A stretch of 64,000 bases of DNA from contig CAXTBB010000002.1 of the NCBI GenBank assembly GCA_964242305.1, positions 1 to 64,000 of the forward strand, given 5' to 3'. This DNA comes from DATLGB01 sp964242305. Lineage in GTDB: Bacteria; Actinomycetota; Thermoleophilia; Solirubrobacterales; Solirubrobacteraceae. The notes under the pieces are model-generated. The model did not search any database. It was not told the DNA's origin and saw only the letters and a list, made by a program, of their open reading frames with translations. Made by a program: the position numbers and the translations under genes. This document shows positions 8,019 through 16,797 of this stretch, piece after piece (within the stretch, counting starts at the first letter, position 1; each line of letters opens with the position of its first letter).

Positions 8019-9164
8019 ATGGCAGCTGTGCCTGATCCGCCATCCCATCTCCGCGTGGTGGCCCTCCATGACCGTGCCGGCGTGGCGGATCGCCTCGACG
8101 CCGCGCCCGATGCGTTACGCCCCCGGTTCGCGCCGATCGCCGATCTCAAGCGTGGCGGGGCGGCCGGCTACGAGGTGCTGCTCGGCATCGACACCGACCA
8201 CGCGCAGTCGCCCGCCGACTGGGCCCGCACCCTGCACCCGGCCCGGGCGGCGCGCGCGGAGTCCCGGCTCGTGGCCGGCGCGCTGGCCGAGCGCGAGCAC
8301 CTGCCCGCGGGGGCCCGGCTGGGGGTGACCGTCAGCGCGGCGGGCCTGCGCTCGCCGGAGATGCGCAGCGTGATCGCCGAGGCCGGCGCGCTCGACGGCG
8401 TCCTCCTGCTCGTCGCGGGAGACGGCGAGGACATCGCCGACGCGCTCGAACGGGTGCGCGACGCGGGCGCCGCCGTCGGCGTCGACGAGACCGGGTCGGG
8501 CTACGACTCGCTGCGCTACGTCCTCGACCTGCGTCCCGACTTCGTGCGCATCAGCGCCGAGTTCGTGGGCGGCATCGACGGCGACGCCGCGAAGGGGGCG
8601 GTCGTCGAGGCGCTCGTGTCGCTCGCCGAGCGCACCGGTGCGACCGTGATCGCCGACGGCATCCCCGGCCGGCCGGAGCTCTCCGCGCTGCGGCGGATGG
8701 GCATCCCGCTCGGTCAGGGCCCGCTGTTCGGTCCGCCCGCCGCGGCGATGGCGCCGCTCTCGGCGGTCGTGGCCGACGCCATCCGCCGTGCCTCACCGCC
8801 GGTCGAGCCGGGGGAGACCGTCGCCGGCCTGATCGAGTCACGGCACGCGCTGCCGTGGGGCAGCTCGCTGGACGAGGTCGCCGACGCGTTCCTCGAGGAC
8901 CCGCTCAACGACGTCATCGTGCTGGTGGACGAGCAGGCCCGTCCGCTGGCGCTGGCCGAGCGCGCGTCGCTGCTGCGCGGCGAGCCCTACGAGCGGCCGG
9001 TCATGCGCATCAGCCCGTCGAGCCCGCAGAAGTCCGTCGCCCGCCGCGCGGCCGCCCGGCCGTGGCTGGAGCGCTACCACCCGCTGGTCGCCTGCGATCG
9101 CCGCGGCGTCTACCTCGGCCTCGTCCGCATCGAGCAACTGCTCGACGCGCTCGGCCAGGACTGA
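8019..9164 (+). CDS. Degenerate EAL-domain protein with a CBS-like tail
   Basis: A 381-residue protein. Residues about 35-255 follow the EAL (cyclic di-GMP phosphodiesterase) fold: YEVLL replaces the E-A-L signature at residues 51-55, DETGSGYDSLRYVLDLRPDF replaces the DDFGTG loop, and LGQGPLFGPP is the closing motif. The lysine of the KID strand is arginine (VRIS), and the catalytic glutamate of the AEGVE motif is changed (ADGIPG). The active site therefore looks dead, and the protein may be a cyclic di-GMP sensor or a scaffold. The C-terminal third resembles a CBS pair (DEVADAFLEDPLNDVIVLVD; YHPLVACDRRGVYLGLV). Codon 33 is a rare TTA (8115-8117). Confidence 0.8.
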   Translation: MAAVPDPPSHLRVVALHDRAGVADRLDAAPDALRPRFAPIADLKRGGAAGYEVLLGIDTDHAQSPADWARTLHPARAARAESRLVAGALAEREHLPAGARLGVTVSAAGLRSPEMRSVIAEAGALDGVLLLVAGDGEDIADALERVRDAGAAVGVDETGSGYDSLRYVLDLRPDFVRISAEFVGGIDGDAAKGAVVEALVSLAERTGATVIADGIPGRPELSALRRMGIPLGQGPLFGPPAAAMAPLSAVVADAIRRASPPVEPGETVAGLIESRHALPWGSSLDEVADAFLEDPLNDVIVLVDEQARPLALAERASLLRGEPYERPVMRISPSSPQKSVARRAAARPWLERYHPLVACDRRGVYLGLVRIEQLLDALGQD

Positions 9165-9165
9165 G

Positions 9166-10896
9166 CTACTTCTTCTTCAGGACGCGGGTCGTGACGAAGG
9201 CCCGGCCACCGATGCGGTACGTGTCGTCGCGGTAGAAGCGGCCGATGCCCTTGGCCCGGACACCGTCCCAGCGCTGCAGCGCCGCGAACCCCTTCACGAG
9301 CTGCCCGATCGTGCGCGGGCCCTCCGAGTCGTAGTAGCTCTGCTCGCCGGAGAGGTCGATGACGATGTCGTCGTAGGTACCCCCGCCGCCCGCGTCGGGA
9401 TCCACGCCGCGCAGCTGGATGCGGTGCTTGCCCGAGTGCAGCTTGAGGGGGACGTGCCAGCGGCCGTGGATCACCTTGCGCGGCCCGCGCACGATCTGGA
9501 CGACGAGCGTCACCGGGACGTCGCTGCCGCGGTGCACGCGGGCGGGGACCTCGACGCGGCGCAGGTAGGCCTGCCGCTGCGCGCGGGTCTGGCTGATGCG
9601 CGCGGTCGCTTCGGTGATGTGGACGGGCTTGCCCTTGTAGAGGTCGAACGGCGCGAGCGCGGTGGTGGCGTCGAAGCCAGCCGACTGCGCGAGCGGGTTG
9701 GTCCCGATCGTCTCGCCGTTGGTCACGCCGTCGTTGACGTAGCGGTTGCAGAAGCGCAGCGGCTTGGCGCGCTCGCGCAGCGTCACCTGCATGCACATCT
9801 GGCCGGCGACCCGCTGCGGCCCGGCGCCCATGACGTCCGTCGCGCCGTTGAGGATCGCCAGCGGGCCGACGTAGCTGAGCGGAGAGACGCCCGCCGGGTT
9901 GCCGACGTCGGTCTCGTCGGCCACGTTGACCTGGGTGTCCGATTCGATGTCGCGGTCGTCGTCGTGCGCGTACACGCGGACCTTCGTAAGCGGCGGCAGC
10001 GCGCCCTCGGTCCCGGCGACGGCGTTGAAGCCGTCGTCGGACAGCGCGCCCCGGTCGTGGATCGGTCCCGACAGCTTGTAGGTCGAGTAGCCCTCCACCT
10101 GCACGGGGTTGTTGATGATCGCGGCCACGTAGGCGTCCTGCAGGATCAGGTCGCGCGCGCCGATCCCGTCGAACTGGTGCCCGTAGGCCCACACGTTCGG
10201 GCCGTCCACGTAGGCGACGGTGCCGATGCCCGCGATGCTCAGGTCCCCGCTGGAGAGGCCGACGGACACGGCCGAGCCCGGCTCGAAGGGCAGGATCGGT
10301 GACGAGTCGGCCGGGACCGACGGCGCGGCCAGCACGGTGACGTCGCGCTTCGCCGCCGCCGTCTGCAGCTCGCGCATGACGCTGCGATTGACGCCGCCGA
10401 GCGTGAGCGGCGTGGAGATCGGCTTCGCGGTCCGCAGGATCCAGCGGTCGCGCGGCGACAGGCGCCGCGTCTTCGCCGCCGGCGCCTGGACCGGGGTGCC
10501 GAGGATCTGCTCGATCGGCGTGGCCAGCACGGTGAAGCCGCCGTACTCGCCGATCGTCTCCGAGATCGCCCCTGCGTTCGCCGGGGTGCCGTCGGGCATC
10601 GGGCAGAAGATCGGCGAGCCGCTGAAGCCGGGGCCGACGCCCGTGTCCTTCACCCGGTCGCCGGAGACGCGGACGAGGATGCGCGGCGCGCTCTCCCCGT
10701 TCGCCGCCTGCCCGACCACGTCGAGGACGTCGACGTCGAACGGCTCGATCGCCTGGCCGTGGAAGACGGAGTAGGCGGTGCACTTCATCCCGGCCTTGAC
10801 GTCGCTGAGCGGCATGATCGGCGCCGCCGCCATCGCCGTCCCGGTGGACAACCCCACGGCGAGCCCGACCCCCATCCCCATGACCCGACCACGCAT
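9166..10896 (-). CDS. Secreted SpoIVB-type (S55) serine peptidase-like protein
   Basis: A 576-residue exported protein. A signal peptide covers residues 1-24 (VGLAVGLSTGTAMAAAP). The S55 domain follows: TAYSVFHG, EPFDVDVLDVV, ILVRVSGD and the nucleophile motif GPGFSGSPIF at residues 88-97. In Bacillus this domain cleaves during sporulation signalling. Here there is no PDZ domain of the usual kind, and a long all-beta C-terminal half carries on past residue 300. The organism group is not known to sporulate, so another envelope role is likely. The ATG at 10896 is chosen because it starts a good signal peptide; a longer frame upstream adds a non-hydrophobic extension. Confidence 0.8.
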   Translation of the reverse strand: MRGRVMGMGVGLAVGLSTGTAMAAAPIMPLSDVKAGMKCTAYSVFHGQAIEPFDVDVLDVVGQAANGESAPRILVRVSGDRVKDTGVGPGFSGSPIFCPMPDGTPANAGAISETIGEYGGFTVLATPIEQILGTPVQAPAAKTRRLSPRDRWILRTAKPISTPLTLGGVNRSVMRELQTAAAKRDVTVLAAPSVPADSSPILPFEPGSAVSVGLSSGDLSIAGIGTVAYVDGPNVWAYGHQFDGIGARDLILQDAYVAAIINNPVQVEGYSTYKLSGPIHDRGALSDDGFNAVAGTEGALPPLTKVRVYAHDDDRDIESDTQVNVADETDVGNPAGVSPLSYVGPLAILNGATDVMGAGPQRVAGQMCMQVTLRERAKPLRFCNRYVNDGVTNGETIGTNPLAQSAGFDATTALAPFDLYKGKPVHITEATARISQTRAQRQAYLRRVEVPARVHRGSDVPVTLVVQIVRGPRKVIHGRWHVPLKLHSGKHRIQLRGVDPDAGGGGTYDDIVIDLSGEQSYYDSEGPRTIGQLVKGFAALQRWDGVRAKGIGRFYRDDTYRIGGRAFVTTRVLKKK

Positions 10897-11000
10897 CCGG
10901 CGGAACCTAGCGCGTGCGCGAAGCCGGCGAAGCGGGGTGAGCCGGTCGTTTTGATCCTGCGACGACGAACACGACAGGTTCACCTCGGGCGGGCGGCGAG

Positions 11001-11072
11001 CTGGGGAGCCTGGATTCGAACCAGAATCTCACGGTACCAAAAACCGGTGTCTTGCCATTGGACCACTCCCCA
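11001..11072 (-). tRNA. tRNA-Gln (anticodon TTG)
   Basis: Read on the minus strand, a 7-bp acceptor stem (TGGGGAG with CTCCCCA), a D arm, an anticodon loop TTTTGGT with anticodon TTG (11038-11040), and a T arm with GGTTCGAATCC are present. The T at position 1 pairing with A72 is a known glutamine identity feature. The 3' CCA is not encoded. One anticodon-stem pair (27-43) looks mismatched. It lies in the gap before glmU. Confidence 0.93.
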
Positions 11073-11110
11073 CAGGCGGCTGGCCGAGGGTATCCGTAGG
11101 CTGGCCGCTG

Positions 11111-12385
11111 ATGCCCGCTCTCACGGTGGTGATCCTGGCGGCAGGGGAGGGGACGCGGATGAAGTCGGCGACCCCGAAGGTCCTGCATCCGCTGTGCGGC
11201 CGGCCGCTGGTGCTGTGGCCGGTGCTGGCGGCGCAGGCGGCCGGGGCGGAGCGCGTGGTGGTGGTGGAAGGGCCGGGCGAGCCGCTGCGGGCGGCGCTGC
11301 CCGACGGCGTCGACGTGGCCGTGCAGGCCGAGCAGAACGGCACCGGGGACGCGGTCAAGGCCGCCGCGGAGCACATCGCCGACGACGCCCGCGTGGTGAT
11401 CCTCATGGGCGACGTCCCGCTCGTCACCGCGGAGGCGATCACCGCGCTCGCCGAGGCGCACGCCACCGGCGTCACCGTGCTGACCATGGAGATGGACGAC
11501 CCCGCCGCCTACGGGCGCGTCGTGCGCGACGGCGACACGGTTCGCATCGTCGAGGCTCGCGACGCGACAGCGGCGCAGCTCGCGCTGACCGAGGTCAACA
11601 CCGGCATCTACTGCTTCGACGGCGGCGCGCTCAAGCAGGCGCTCGATCAGATCGGCAACGACAACGCCCAGGGCGAGTACTACCTCCCCGACGTCCTGCA
11701 CCACATGCCCGCGCGCGCACACATGACGGCGGACGCCAGCGTCACCCTCGGCGTCAACGACCGGGTCGACCTCGCCGCCGTGCAGGCGCTCGCTCAGCAG
11801 CGCATCCACCGCCATCACCAGCGCAGCGGCGTCACCATCGTCGACCCGGCCAGCACGACGATCGAGGCGGACGTCCAGATCGGGCCGGACACGACCATCG
11901 AGCCGGGGACGACGATCAAGCGCGGCACGACGATCGGCGCCAAGGTCACCGTCCGGCAGTCCTACCTCGACCAGGCCACGCTCGAGGACGGCGTCAGCGT
12001 CGGCCCGTTCGCCTACCTGCGCCCGGGCGCGCACCTCAAACCCGGCGCGAGGGTCGGCACGTTCGTGGAGATCAAGAACTCCGTGATCGGCGAGGGATCG
12101 AAGGTCCCGCACCTCTCCTACATCGGGGACGCCGACGTCGGCGCCGACGTCAACCTCGGCGCCGCCACGATCACCGCGAACTACAACAACGCGACGAAGG
12201 TCAAGAGCCGGACGACCGTCGGCGACCGGGTGAAGACGAGCGTCGACACCACGCTGGTCGCCCCCGTGACGCTCGCCGACGACGCCATGACCGCCGCCGG
12301 CAGCGTGATCACCGAGGACGTCGGGCCCAACGAGCTGGCGATCGCACGCGCACGTCAGACCAACCGCCCCCGCCGGGACGGGTGA
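11111..12385 (+). CDS. glmU: Bifunctional GlcNAc-1-P uridyltransferase/GlcN-1-P acetyltransferase
   Basis: Makes UDP-N-acetylglucosamine for peptidoglycan in two steps. The N-terminal nucleotidyltransferase domain has LAAGEGTRMKS, then TPKVLHPLCGRPL, the NGTGDAV loop, MGDVPLV and EVNTGIY. From about residue 235 a left-handed beta-helix of hexapeptide repeats follows, with RPGAHLKPGARVGTFVEIKN and the acetyltransferase segment SYIGDADVG, then NYNNATK. At 424 residues it is shorter than the common 450-460. The loss is at the C-terminal tail, and the catalytic residues seen are retained. glmU-prs is a conserved pair. Confidence 0.95.
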   Translation: MPALTVVILAAGEGTRMKSATPKVLHPLCGRPLVLWPVLAAQAAGAERVVVVEGPGEPLRAALPDGVDVAVQAEQNGTGDAVKAAAEHIADDARVVILMGDVPLVTAEAITALAEAHATGVTVLTMEMDDPAAYGRVVRDGDTVRIVEARDATAAQLALTEVNTGIYCFDGGALKQALDQIGNDNAQGEYYLPDVLHHMPARAHMTADASVTLGVNDRVDLAAVQALAQQRIHRHHQRSGVTIVDPASTTIEADVQIGPDTTIEPGTTIKRGTTIGAKVTVRQSYLDQATLEDGVSVGPFAYLRPGAHLKPGARVGTFVEIKNSVIGEGSKVPHLSYIGDADVGADVNLGAATITANYNNATKVKSRTTVGDRVKTSVDTTLVAPVTLADDAMTAAGSVITEDVGPNELAIARARQTNRPRRDG

Positions 12386-12434
12386 CATCGCCCAGAGGCC
12401 GAAGTCCGGCCGGGCGAAACCTTATGATGCAGTT

Positions 12435-13451
12435 GTGAGCACGCAGACGGCCGTGGATCCCACCGCGATCCCGCTGGAGTACCACAAGCGGCTGATGCTC
12501 TTCAGCGGCCGCGCCAACCCGGCGCTGGCCGGGGAGATCGCCCGCAAGCTCGGCGTCGAGCTGGGCGGCGTCACGCTCAAGACGTTCTCCAACGGCGAGG
12601 TCTACTGCCGCTACGAGGAGTCCATCCGCGGCGCCGACGTGTTCATCGTCCAGCCCACCTGCGGCAACCCGCAGACCGGCGTCACCGCCAACGACGCGCT
12701 GATGGAGCTCCTGCTGATGATCGACGCCGCGGTCGGCGCGTCCGCGCACCGCGTCATCGCCGTCACCCCGTGGTTCGGCTACAGCCGCCAGGACAAGAAG
12801 TCCGCCCCGCGCGAGCCGATCAGCGCCCGCCTGGTCGCCCGCACGCTCGAGAACGCCGGCGCCGACCGCGTCCTCGCCATGGACCTCCACGCGGGCCAGG
12901 TGCAGGGCTTCTTCCAGAAGCCGATGGACCACATGACCGCGCTGTTCATGCTCACCCAGCACTTCATCGACCTCAACCTCGACGACCTCGTGGTCGTGTC
13001 GCCGGACGCCGGCCGCGTCAAGCTCAACAAGAAGTTCGCGTCCAAGATCGGCGCCGAGCTGGCCATCCTGGACAAGGAGCGCCCGGCCCAGCAGGTCGCC
13101 GAGATCGGCTATGTCATCGGTGACGTCGCCGGCAAGACCGCGATCATCGTCGACGACATGATCGACACCGCCGGCACGCTCCGAGCCGCCGGCCAGACCG
13201 TCAAGGACGCCGGCGCCACGCGCGTGTACGCGGCCGCCACCCACGGCGTCTTCTCCGGCAACGCGTGGGAGAACCTGTCCGCCGCGCCGTTCGAGTCGAT
13301 CGTGGTGACGGACACCATCCCGCTGCGCCCCGGCGCGCCCGCCAACATCCAGGTCCTGCCGTGCGCGGACCTGCTGACGGACTCCATCCGCCGCATCTTC
13401 ACCGACGACTCCGTCTCTGAGGTCTTCGGTGGAGAGAACCAGCTCTTCTAG
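12435..13451 (+). CDS. prs: Ribose-phosphate pyrophosphokinase
   Basis: Makes PRPP from ribose-5-phosphate and ATP for nucleotide, histidine and tryptophan synthesis. The 338-residue protein shows FSGRANPALA at the N-terminus, the WFGYSRQDKK ATP flexible region, SPDAGRVKLNKKFA and the PRPP loop VDDMIDTAGT. The GTG at 12435 is the only sensible start, because an upstream ATGATG pair runs into a stop. Its 3' end overlaps the next small gene by 23 bases. Confidence 0.96.
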   Translation: MSTQTAVDPTAIPLEYHKRLMLFSGRANPALAGEIARKLGVELGGVTLKTFSNGEVYCRYEESIRGADVFIVQPTCGNPQTGVTANDALMELLLMIDAAVGASAHRVIAVTPWFGYSRQDKKSAPREPISARLVARTLENAGADRVLAMDLHAGQVQGFFQKPMDHMTALFMLTQHFIDLNLDDLVVVSPDAGRVKLNKKFASKIGAELAILDKERPAQQVAEIGYVIGDVAGKTAIIVDDMIDTAGTLRAAGQTVKDAGATRVYAAATHGVFSGNAWENLSAAPFESIVVTDTIPLRPGAPANIQVLPCADLLTDSIRRIFTDDSVSEVFGGENQLF

Positions 13452-13737
13452 AGCGCAGCAGCTGCAGGAGCTGCTCGGGCTCTCCGACGAGGAGCTCATC
13501 CGCACGCTGGACGCCACCGCGCTGGAGCTGCTCTCGGGGGAGCTCGATCACCGCCCCGAGCTGGGCATCCTGCTCGATCTGCTGGCGGAGGCGGAGGAGC
13601 GCGCCGGCGCGACGATGCTGCACCGCTGGGTGCGGGTGAGCGGCGCGATCGACCTCCTCACCGCGCGCGATTTCACCGCGTTCGAGGACGCGGTGGACGA
13701 TCTCGCCGAGGGCGGTTTTATCCTGCGGCTGCGATGA
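13429..13737 (+). CDS. Small acidic protein, possibly Xre-C/DUF2384-like
   Basis: A 102-residue acidic protein that begins inside the end of prs (GTG 13429) and ends overlapping the next start (ATGA). The first half contains LLGLSDEELIRTL and LDHRPELGILLDLL, the second RWVRVSG followed by LLTARDFTAFEDAVDDL. The second half loosely resembles the C-terminal domain of Xre/MbcA-type antitoxins (DUF2384), but no toxin gene lies beside it. The likeness is from memory and weak. The overlaps on both sides suggest it is expressed with prs and the acyl-CoA synthetase. Confidence 0.6.
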   Translation: MERTSSSRAQQLQELLGLSDEELIRTLDATALELLSGELDHRPELGILLDLLAEAEERAGATMLHRWVRVSGAIDLLTARDFTAFEDAVDDLAEGGFILRLR

Positions 13738-15326
13738 GGGAGCAGTTCGAGTGCGACACGCTGTGCGAGGCGTTCCAGCTGACCTGGCGCGAGCGCCCCG
13801 ACGCGATCGCGCTGCGGACGCCGCACGACGAGGCGACCATCACCTGGGCGGAGTTCGCGGCCCGCGTCGAGCGCATCGCCGGCGGTCTCGCCAAGGCCGG
13901 CGTCACCCGCGGGGACACGGTCGCGATCATGCTCGTCAACCGGCCCGAGTTCCACCTCGTCGACATGGCCGCGATGCACCTCGGCGCCACGCCGTTCTCC
14001 GTGTACAACACGTCCAGCCGTGACCAGGTCGAGTACCTGTTCTCCAACGCCGGCAACCGGGTGCTGGTCACCCAGCGCGACTTCCTGCCCGTCGTCGAGA
14101 GGCTCGCGGACACGATCTTCCTGGTCGAGGAGCTGGACGCGCTCGAGGACGCGACGCCGAGCGACTTCCACTTCGACGCGGCCTGGCGCGCGGTCGCGCC
14201 CGACGACGTCCTCACCCTCATCTACACGAGCGGGACGACCGGGCCGCCGAAGGGCGTCCAGCTCACCCACCGCAACCTGATGACCGAGCTGCGCGGCTGC
14301 AACTCGGTCCTGCCCGCGACGCCGGGCGGCCGCGTGACCAGCTTCCTCCCGTCCGCCCACATCGCCGATCGCTGGGCCTCGCAGTACACGGCGGCCTGCG
14401 CGCTCGGGCACACGATCACCTGCGTCGCCGACCCGCGCGCGGTGGTCGCGGCGCTGCCCGACGTCCGGCCGACCGTGTGGGGGGCGGTGCCGCGCGTGTG
14501 GGAGAAGATCGAGGCGGCGCTGCGCGCCCAGGGCCTCACCGACCCGGCCGCGGCCCCCGAGGAGGTCCGCGCCGGCGTGCGCGCGAAGCTGGGCCTCGAC
14601 GCGATCGAGTTCGTCGTCTCCGGCGCCGCCCCGATCGCCGTGGAGACGCTCGAGTTCTTCCTCGCCCTCGGCGTCCCCATTCAGGAGCTGTGGGGGATGA
14701 GCGAGACGTCGTGCTGCGTGACGATCAACCCGCAGGACGACATCCGCATCGGAACCTGCGGGCCGGCGATGGAAGGCGCGCAGATCCGCCTCGCCGAGGA
14801 CGGCGAGCTCGAGGTCGGCGGGGACCTGGTCATGGCCGGCTACCGCAACGACCCGGACAAGACCCGCGAGGCGCTGACCGACGACGGGTGGCTGCGCACG
14901 GGTGACATCGCCACGCTGGACGACGACGGCTTCCTCACCATCGTCGACCGAAAGAAGGAGATCATCATCAACGCGGCCGGCAAGAACATGTCGCCGGCGA
15001 ACATCGAGGCGCGGCTGAAGGCGGCGTCCCCGCTGATCGGCCAGGCGGTCTGCATCGGCGACCGAAGGCCGTACAACGTGGCGCTGCTGGTGCTCGATCC
15101 GGAGGCGCCCGCCGGCGATCACGAGGCCGACGTCGCCGACGCGGTCGAGCGCGCCAACGCGCAGCTCTCGCGCGTCGAGCAGGTCAAGCGCTACCGGCTC
15201 CTGGACACCGAATGGGAGCCGGGCGGGGACGAGCTGACCCCGACCATGAAACTCAAGCGCAAGCCGATCGCGGAGAAATACGCCTCCGAGATCGACGCGC
15301 TCTACTCGTCGTCGGCGGGCTTCTGA
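13734..15326 (+). CDS. Long-chain acyl-CoA synthetase (AMP-forming)
   Basis: A 530-residue ANL-superfamily ligase that activates a fatty acid to its CoA thioester through an acyl-adenylate. The P-loop LIYTSGTTGPPKGVQL is at about residues 162-177. The ELWGMSET motif is at about 319-326, GWLRTGD at about 384, and the hinge DRKKEIIINAAGKNM follows. The C-terminal lysine region reads TPTMKLKRKPI. The order and spacing are those of FadD15-type enzymes common in actinobacteria. The start overlaps the preceding small gene, and the 3' end overlaps a convergent gene by 25 bases. Confidence 0.92.
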   Translation: MREQFECDTLCEAFQLTWRERPDAIALRTPHDEATITWAEFAARVERIAGGLAKAGVTRGDTVAIMLVNRPEFHLVDMAAMHLGATPFSVYNTSSRDQVEYLFSNAGNRVLVTQRDFLPVVERLADTIFLVEELDALEDATPSDFHFDAAWRAVAPDDVLTLIYTSGTTGPPKGVQLTHRNLMTELRGCNSVLPATPGGRVTSFLPSAHIADRWASQYTAACALGHTITCVADPRAVVAALPDVRPTVWGAVPRVWEKIEAALRAQGLTDPAAAPEEVRAGVRAKLGLDAIEFVVSGAAPIAVETLEFFLALGVPIQELWGMSETSCCVTINPQDDIRIGTCGPAMEGAQIRLAEDGELEVGGDLVMAGYRNDPDKTREALTDDGWLRTGDIATLDDDGFLTIVDRKKEIIINAAGKNMSPANIEARLKAASPLIGQAVCIGDRRPYNVALLVLDPEAPAGDHEADVADAVERANAQLSRVEQVKRYRLLDTEWEPGGDELTPTMKLKRKPIAEKYASEIDALYSSSAGF

Positions 15327-15586
15327 ACCTTGTCGCCGGGCCAGAGCCCGGTGAGCTTGTAGAAGCCGGTGGCGCCCCAGCGGTTGACCCCGGCCCGGAC
15401 GCCGGCGAAGACCGCGCCCTGCAGCACCGCGGCACCGATCACCTTCCCCGTCGACGCCTCCTTGGTGGTCGCGTTCGGGGGCTGTTCGTCGTCGATGCGG
15501 CTCCAGATCTGCTCGAAGACCTTCCGAGACAGCAGTCCAGCCAGGATGCCGAAGATGATGCCGAACGGCTTGTAGAGAAGCTTCAT
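15302..15586 (-). CDS. DUF4235 small membrane protein
   Basis: A 94-residue protein with the DUF4235 pattern: an N-terminal hydrophobic stretch (YKPFGIIFGILAGLLSRKVF), a short acidic segment, then a second hydrophobic region (VIGAAVLQGAVFAGVRAGVN) and a closing Gly/Trp motif. The family is widespread in actinobacteria and has no known function. Its stop lies inside the 3' end of the acyl-CoA synthetase. Its ATG overlaps a possible ATG of the divergent neighbour (CATG at 15584-15587). Confidence 0.85.
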   Translation of the reverse strand: MKLLYKPFGIIFGILAGLLSRKVFEQIWSRIDDEQPPNATTKEASTGKVIGAAVLQGAVFAGVRAGVNRWGATGFYKLTGLWPGDKVQKPADDE

Positions 15587-15638
15587 GTCTGGCCCACCGT
15601 ACATCGAGGCCGTCCACGTGTTCGCCGATACTCCTGTG

Positions 15639-16331
15639 ATGCACGAGAGTGACGACCTCCTCCGCAGGGCACTGCTCGAGCCCGGGGCCTCGGCAGCGGT
15701 CGCCATGCGCGTGTCGCACCTGCCCCTGAGCGACAGCGTCACCGTCGTCTTCCACGGGCGCCGCGACCTCGGTTCCATCCAGACCTACGTCGCCCGCGGC
15801 ACCCACGGCACGGGCGCCGCCCTCAGCGCCGACGAGCTGCTGCGCGTCCCCTGCGACCTCGACCTGGGGGACGCCGAGGACCGCGACGAGGCCGAGCGCC
15901 TGTACGGCGAGCAGGCCCGTGCGATGCGCGACGCCCTGGCCGCCGCGGACACCGTGCTGAGCGTCTGGCGCGAGCCGCTCGAGGACCTCGCTCACGCGCA
16001 CGTGGACGTCGACACGCGCATCGCGCTCGACGTCGAGCTGCCCGCCTACCGCGTCCTGCCCACGACGCTGGTCGCCGCCGACCTCCACCTGGTCGTCGCC
16101 CCCGTCTGCGAGGCGCGCACGCTGGCCGACGGCCGCCCGCCGCTCGGGATCGCGTGCATGCAGCAGGACGTCGTCCGCGTCTACGGGCTGCCGGACGATC
16201 CCGAGACCTGCCTGGAGGACTTCCTCGAGGTGGCCGCGCGCCACGCGCACCGGACCGCCGACCGGCTCGAGCGCTCGGAGGCGTCGATCGCGCGCTTCCT
16301 CGAGCTGTCGGACTTCGACGAGACGGGCTGA
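15639..16331 (+). CDS. Conserved hypothetical protein, 230 residues
   Basis: I do not recognise this family. The protein is acidic and soluble, with a regular alpha/beta look. Conserved-looking stretches are SVTVVFHGRRDLGSIQTYVA, LPAYRVLPTTLVAADLHLVV and GIACMQQDVVRVYGLPDDP; two cysteines are present (one in PVCEART, one in ACMQQ). The frame is open from ATG 15585, but that codon overlaps the start of the divergent gene, so I prefer ATG 15639 (or GTG 15636), which leaves room for a promoter. A -10-like GATACT lies 7 bases upstream, which would give a nearly leaderless transcript. Confidence 0.65.
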   Translation: MHESDDLLRRALLEPGASAAVAMRVSHLPLSDSVTVVFHGRRDLGSIQTYVARGTHGTGAALSADELLRVPCDLDLGDAEDRDEAERLYGEQARAMRDALAAADTVLSVWREPLEDLAHAHVDVDTRIALDVELPAYRVLPTTLVAADLHLVVAPVCEARTLADGRPPLGIACMQQDVVRVYGLPDDPETCLEDFLEVAARHAHRTADRLERSEASIARFLELSDFDETG

Positions 16332-16350
16332 CCTAGCCTGCGGCGCGCGA

Positions 16351-16797
16351 ATGCAGCGCCGCACGAAGATCACCGCGATCGCCTTCGGGACGTTCCTGTT
16401 CCTGGGGGTCTCGCTGCTGCTCGCCCGGGCGCTGGTGGGGACGGGCGGCGAGCGCTCCGCCGTCCTGCGGATCCTGCGCGACGAGGCGCGCGGCAACGCG
16501 ACCGCGGTCCTCGACCGCATGCCGCGCTGCGCCCGCAACCCGGCCTGCGCGACCGTCACCCGCCAGCGGACGGTGAGGCTGCGCCGGCCGGGCAAGGTCG
16601 AGATCCTCAACTACACCCCGTCGACGCAGGCGGCCTTCGTCAACATGACGGGCACCGCGCGGGTCGCCTGGCGCACGCAGGTCAGGCGCTTCCCCGTCGT
16701 CCAGTGCGTCGTGGTCAAGCGCGAGGGACCGCTGACCGGCGGCAAGGTCGAGGTCATCTCGATCTCCAACCCGATCGGCCTGGAGGCCGGCTGCTAG
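16351..16797 (+). CDS. Membrane-anchored hypothetical protein
   Basis: A 148-residue protein with a basic N-terminus and one membrane helix (residues 6-27, AIAFGTFLFLGVSLLLARAL), followed by an extracytoplasmic domain. That domain has four cysteines (RCARNPACATV, VVQCVVV, EAGC at the end), enough for two disulfides, and beta-rich stretches. I do not recognise the family. It starts 19 bases behind the preceding gene. Confidence 0.65.
   Translation: MQRRTKITAIAFGTFLFLGVSLLLARALVGTGGERSAVLRILRDEARGNATAVLDRMPRCARNPACATVTRQRTVRLRRPGKVEILNYTPSTQAAFVNMTGTARVAWRTQVRRFPVVQCVVVKREGPLTGGKVEVISISNPIGLEAGC

Noticed and set aside
13548..16610. Antisense open frame of about 1020 residues across the acyl-CoA synthetase region
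   Set aside because: It is a GC-rich shadow frame (Arg/Val/Gly/Leu/Asp-rich) opposite several well-supported genes and shows no domain motif.
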